64,000 nucleotides of DNA from Prunus persica (taxonomy: Eukaryota > Streptophyta > Magnoliopsida > Rosales > Rosaceae). How positions within the stretch are numbered: position 1 is the first letter of the stretch; the number at the start of each line of letters is the position of its first letter. The DNA lies in contig NC_034011.1 of the NCBI RefSeq assembly GCF_000346465.2, forward strand, positions 4,239,508 through 4,303,507, given 5' to 3'. Shown one piece after another: positions 61,248 through 64,000 of this stretch. The translations under genes were made by a program, and so were the position numbers. The notes below the pieces were generated by a model, which worked only from the letters and a program-made list of their open reading frames with translations, was not told the origin of the DNA and made no database searches.

Positions 61248-62588
61248 ATGGCAGCCTCACCTCAACCCGTCTCTGAAAACCCGATTGATTTTCATGCCCC
61301 ATTCAGAGCCGTCCCTGAGATTTTGAGGGCCCTGTGCGAACTTAAATTGGGGCTTCACATAATCTAATACGAAATATTATAAATACAAATTTGGCATAAC
61401 TTAATGTCATAAACAATTTTTTTATAACTAAAAGTCATGAATAAATATGTAATGACGATCAGAAATCAAATTCATAAAAATTTAAATGTTTCTATTTGAT
61501 AAAATTAAATGTTTGGTACAAAAATAAGCTCATTGTGCCCCTATAGGGTCCTTTGCTGCCTCCAATAAGCAATTTGTGTTTCATAGGAAAAAAAATTAGC
61601 AATCACAAATTAAAGAGTAGTTGCACACAAATTCCTGAAATTTGAACTTGACTATTTGATTTTGAGTGTTCTTTATGAATATAGGAATTAGGGTTTTCTC
61701 TTTTTGATGTTGAAATTCCTGAAATTGAAAGAATAACTAAAATTGTCAAAGGATTGAAAAAAGAACCAAAGAGAGATTGATGAATGATGATGATTACTTA
61801 CCAGCAAATCAGAGTTTAAAAGAAAAGAAGAAGTCATGAAGTTTTTTTTGTTTTGTTTTGAACGAAAAAAGTACTTTTCTTAGATGAGAATTTTTTTTTA
61901 AAACTTTTTTTTTTAAAAGACTGATCGGAGTAGAAAGTGTTTGGGGGATATATATATACTCCTCCTGTGGTTAGCTTTGATGTTTCCTTTTATTTCAAGG
62001 GTTTTTGATTTTTCATTTATTTATTTATTTATTAATTATGTAAAGTTTTTAGTTATAATGCAAAAATAACATAAAAACAGAATATAGACAGACTTCAGCA
62101 AGAATCGAACTCTGGCGCTTCGATGTTTCCTTTTATTTCAAGGGTTTTTGGTTTTTCATTTATTTATTTATTTATTATGTAAAGTTTTTAGTTATAATGC
62201 AAAAATAACATAAAAACAGCATATAGACCAACTTCACCCAAGAATCGAACTCTGGCGCGACGTTAAATGGAGAAGCGCTAGACCCGACTCCCCCCAACAC
62301 ACCCTTGTGCCCATGTCTAGCACGCTATACTATATATACATTCCTAAATATTAATATATATAATATAAAGAATTTTTTTTTTTCGGGGGGCCCTTAAGAA
62401 TCGGGGGCCCTGTGCGGTGACACCACTTGCTCCACCCCAGAGCCGCCCCTGGCCCCATCGCCTTCTCTCATTGCCTCAGGCCGCCAATCATTAGTCACAA
62501 ACGATGAAGTCCTCACTGAATACCTCGAGCACTCCCTCCAAGTCCCTGACCTCGTTTTGCCAGACAAGTTCTTCCCTAAACAAAATTC
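61248..62588 (+). pseudogene. 5' fragment of a host gene, split by a hAT element, unit 2
   Basis: Same exon as at 39354. The ATG at 61248 opens MAASPQPVSENPIDF, interrupted by the hAT insertion at 61304-62451. It resumes at 62452 and reads on through VTNDEVLTEYLEHSL and the uninserted CACTA-1 site (62547-62549) into LVLPDKFFPKQ, then viral leader DNA at 62589. Family uncertain. Confidence 0.5.
61304..62451. mobile_element. Non-autonomous hAT element, 1.15 kb, unit 2
   Basis: Left end CAGAGCCGTCCCTGAG, right end read inward CAGGGGCGGCTCTGGG (imperfect inverted ends). 8-bp TSD GCCCCATT (61296-61303) / GCCCCATC (62452-62459). The empty site is preserved in unit 1 (GCCCCACCGCC near 39400). It contains an internal direct repeat of about 140 bp (61978-62120 and 62122-62258). 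No transposase. Confidence 0.85.
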
Positions 62589-62753
62589 ACTTGAAAGTAT
62601 GAATTCATATTTTCGTGCCAATTATGATTTATAGGAAAAGAGAGAGGCATTCTTCTAAAGTATTTTTAGTAAAAACGTCATTACATACTGAATCAAAAAT
62701 ATATAAACGTACCAAGTCTTAGGAATATATATAAACCAGAAACATGAGTTAAA

Positions 62754-63665
62754 ATGAGTCGCCTATTTATAATAAATTCTTGTAATTCAAGCAGTTCTAG
62801 AGCCAGCATTAGTCGCCTCTCAGAAATAGTTAATGAAGAACAAATAGAATATGAGTCTAATAGCGAATTAGATTATAGGGATTGGAATATACCCAGAGTC
62901 CCCAATCAGGACATCTATAAGAAAAAATGGTCATTGTCTAGTTTCAAGTCGACAGCCCATGTCAAAACAGTTGAACAAGTCTATGCTTTAAGTAAAGAAC
63001 ATGAAACATGTCAGTTGCTTAATCTTGAATCGATTAAAAAACATAAAAATGATGGAAACAATTTCCTTCACATTGGTTTAGTCAAAGTTGTAGTTAAGCC
63101 CCTTACTAGACTAGGACTAAAAGCTTCTGTCTGCCTATGTCTAAGAGATGCTAGATTCACTAATTTTAGCGACAGTATGCTAGGATTAATTGACTCAAGT
63201 TTATGTAATGGTCTAGTTCATTTTGATTGCTACTCAGACTTTACAGTCAGTCTCAGCGATCCTCATATTTTGAAAATTTTAACTCTGAATATTAAAACTG
63301 ATCGGTACCAAGTCCTCCCAGGAACACAACCATTAGTTTTAGTTTTTAGAATTTACTATAAAGTCACTGGAACAGATATGAATTTCCAAGCCCTTAATAA
63401 AAGTCCAAAGGATCAAACCCTATCAATTCAAAGTAGCAAACCCGAGGCCAATATACGAGTACCTCACACAATTAAATGGTCAGATATCACCCTTTCTATG
63501 GAATGGACACTCACCACTGAAAGTTATCCAACCCCAGTTCAGCATAATCTAAACAATTTAGATTATATTCAACAATATTTAGATAGCACAGTTAAAATTA
63601 ATTTTGGTAGCCAACCCGCACAAAAATCCATTGTCCAGTTACACCAGTTGCCTACTCCTGGCTAG
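62754..63665 (+). CDS. Caulimovirid movement-protein-like ORF (30K type), unit 2
   Basis: 303-codon open frame from ATG 62754 to TAG 63663. A serine-rich start is followed by an acidic stretch and then the conserved 30K-type core (LTRLGLKASVCLCLRDARF, with the family's typical D-R/A-R-F motif). In exogenous relatives this protein opens plasmodesmata for virus movement. Here it is one copy of an ancient integration without its other genes, so activity is not expected. The TAG is shared with unit 1, so it predates the duplication; the same frame stays open beyond it. Confidence 0.75.
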   Translation: MSRLFIINSCNSSSSRASISRLSEIVNEEQIEYESNSELDYRDWNIPRVPNQDIYKKKWSLSSFKSTAHVKTVEQVYALSKEHETCQLLNLESIKKHKNDGNNFLHIGLVKVVVKPLTRLGLKASVCLCLRDARFTNFSDSMLGLIDSSLCNGLVHFDCYSDFTVSLSDPHILKILTLNIKTDRYQVLPGTQPLVLVFRIYYKVTGTDMNFQALNKSPKDQTLSIQSSKPEANIRVPHTIKWSDITLSMEWTLTTESYPTPVQHNLNNLDYIQQYLDSTVKINFGSQPAQKSIVQLHQLPTPG

Positions 63666-64000
63666 TCACAGAGACGCATCCCTGCTAGACACTCATTTGC
63701 CACTTCTTCCTCCACTCTAGAACGAGACCTAGAGTTAGAAAAAGCCATGACAGATTTCAAATTAGAATCCTCAAGAAAAACCTCCCAGGTTAATCAACCC
63801 TGCTACGGTAAACAACCAGTTGAAGATAACAAATCCAAGTCCCATGAGTCTCCCACACAAACTGATTTTGAAGCCAAAGATTTTGCAGTTGTTAATAATC
63901 AATTATGGACACTTAACAACAAATTCACAATCAATTGGAAAGCCTTAGATAGCCATTTAAGAGCCCCTGAAAACCAAGAAAGAAAGAATTATTATCACAT
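63666..64000 (+). pseudogene. Downstream caulimovirid coding remnant, unit 2 (partial)
   Basis: Same frame as the movement-protein region after the TAG, open to the window end. It is serine- and glutamate-rich and matches 54779-55110 in unit 1. Function not assigned. Confidence 0.5.

Larger units (their letters stand above)
55533..64000 (+). repeat. Segmental tandem duplication, unit 2 (continues past window end)
   Basis: Collinear with unit 1 (32802 onward), starting GATATTTTATGTTGCGTTGG directly after viral sequence of unit 1. It lacks CACTA-1, lacks about 569 bp corresponding to 33500-34068, has a shorter hAT element, a 154-bp tandem duplication (59700-60007) and a private hAT insertion (61304-62451). 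Confidence 0.93.
62589..64000 (+). mobile_element. Endogenous caulimovirid fragment, unit 2 (continues past window end)
   Basis: Leader (62589-62753), movement-protein region and downstream region, collinear with 53703 onward but less damaged. The right end is outside the window. Confidence 0.8.

Noticed and set aside
53703..64000. A complete integrated pararetrovirus able to be expressed
   Set aside because: Only leader, movement-protein region and a short downstream piece are present. No reverse transcriptase or RNase H is seen, and several stops and a duplication break interrupt it.

Overview
This is nuclear DNA of a eudicot plant. It has spliced, intron-rich genes, 60-65% AT intergenic sequence and densely nested DNA transposons. 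A Rosaceae-type host (Prunus/Malus-like) is my guess from the look of the transporter proteins and the CACTA families; it is not proven here.

Host genes. Two head-to-tail PDR/ABCG full-size ABC transporter genes (clade of Arabidopsis ABCG29/35/36) lie on the minus strand. Copy A (1..2909) shows its first eight coding exons and leaves the window at its 3' side. Copy B (20469..29388) shows all 21 coding exons. Exons 2-8 have identical lengths in both, and both carry a 5'UTR intron. Copy B has one net frameshift in exon 9 (about 24717) that stops translation after the first nucleotide-binding domain.

Between A and B (about 3300-20470). A MULE (4610..14910, 9-bp TSD) contains a CACTA element (CACTA-2, 5488..13149, 3-bp TSD AGT). 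CACTA-2 is packed with GCGCGACGA motifs and keeps an LTR-like piece upstream of its transposase gene. An LTR of a gypsy-type retrotransposon (17219 onward) follows. It contains a minisatellite of about 91 bp whose units form hairpins with covarying stems. It runs into a 100-N assembly gap (19987..20086).

Right half (32802-64000). A segment was duplicated in tandem: unit 1 is 32802..55532 and unit 2 runs from 55533 past the window end. Each unit carries SINEs, a short hAT element, a 5' fragment of a host coding exon, and a fragment of an endogenous caulimovirid (pararetrovirus) with a 30K-type movement-protein region. After the duplication a 14.2-kb CACTA element (CACTA-1, 39500..53656, TSD TGA) entered unit 1, and a 1.15-kb hAT element (61304..62451, 8-bp TSD) entered unit 2. 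Each unit therefore preserves the empty site of the other's insertion. CACTA-1 carries a TNP2-type transposase gene broken by a 20-bp tandem duplication, and a second gene combining a Transposase_24-like region with a Ulp1-type cysteine protease. Its non-coding DNA, introns included, is full of ACGACG motifs.

No rRNA, intact tRNA or CRISPR array was seen. Exon boundaries were read by eye from GT/AG sites and protein homology; those of the transposon genes are less certain than those of the transporters.
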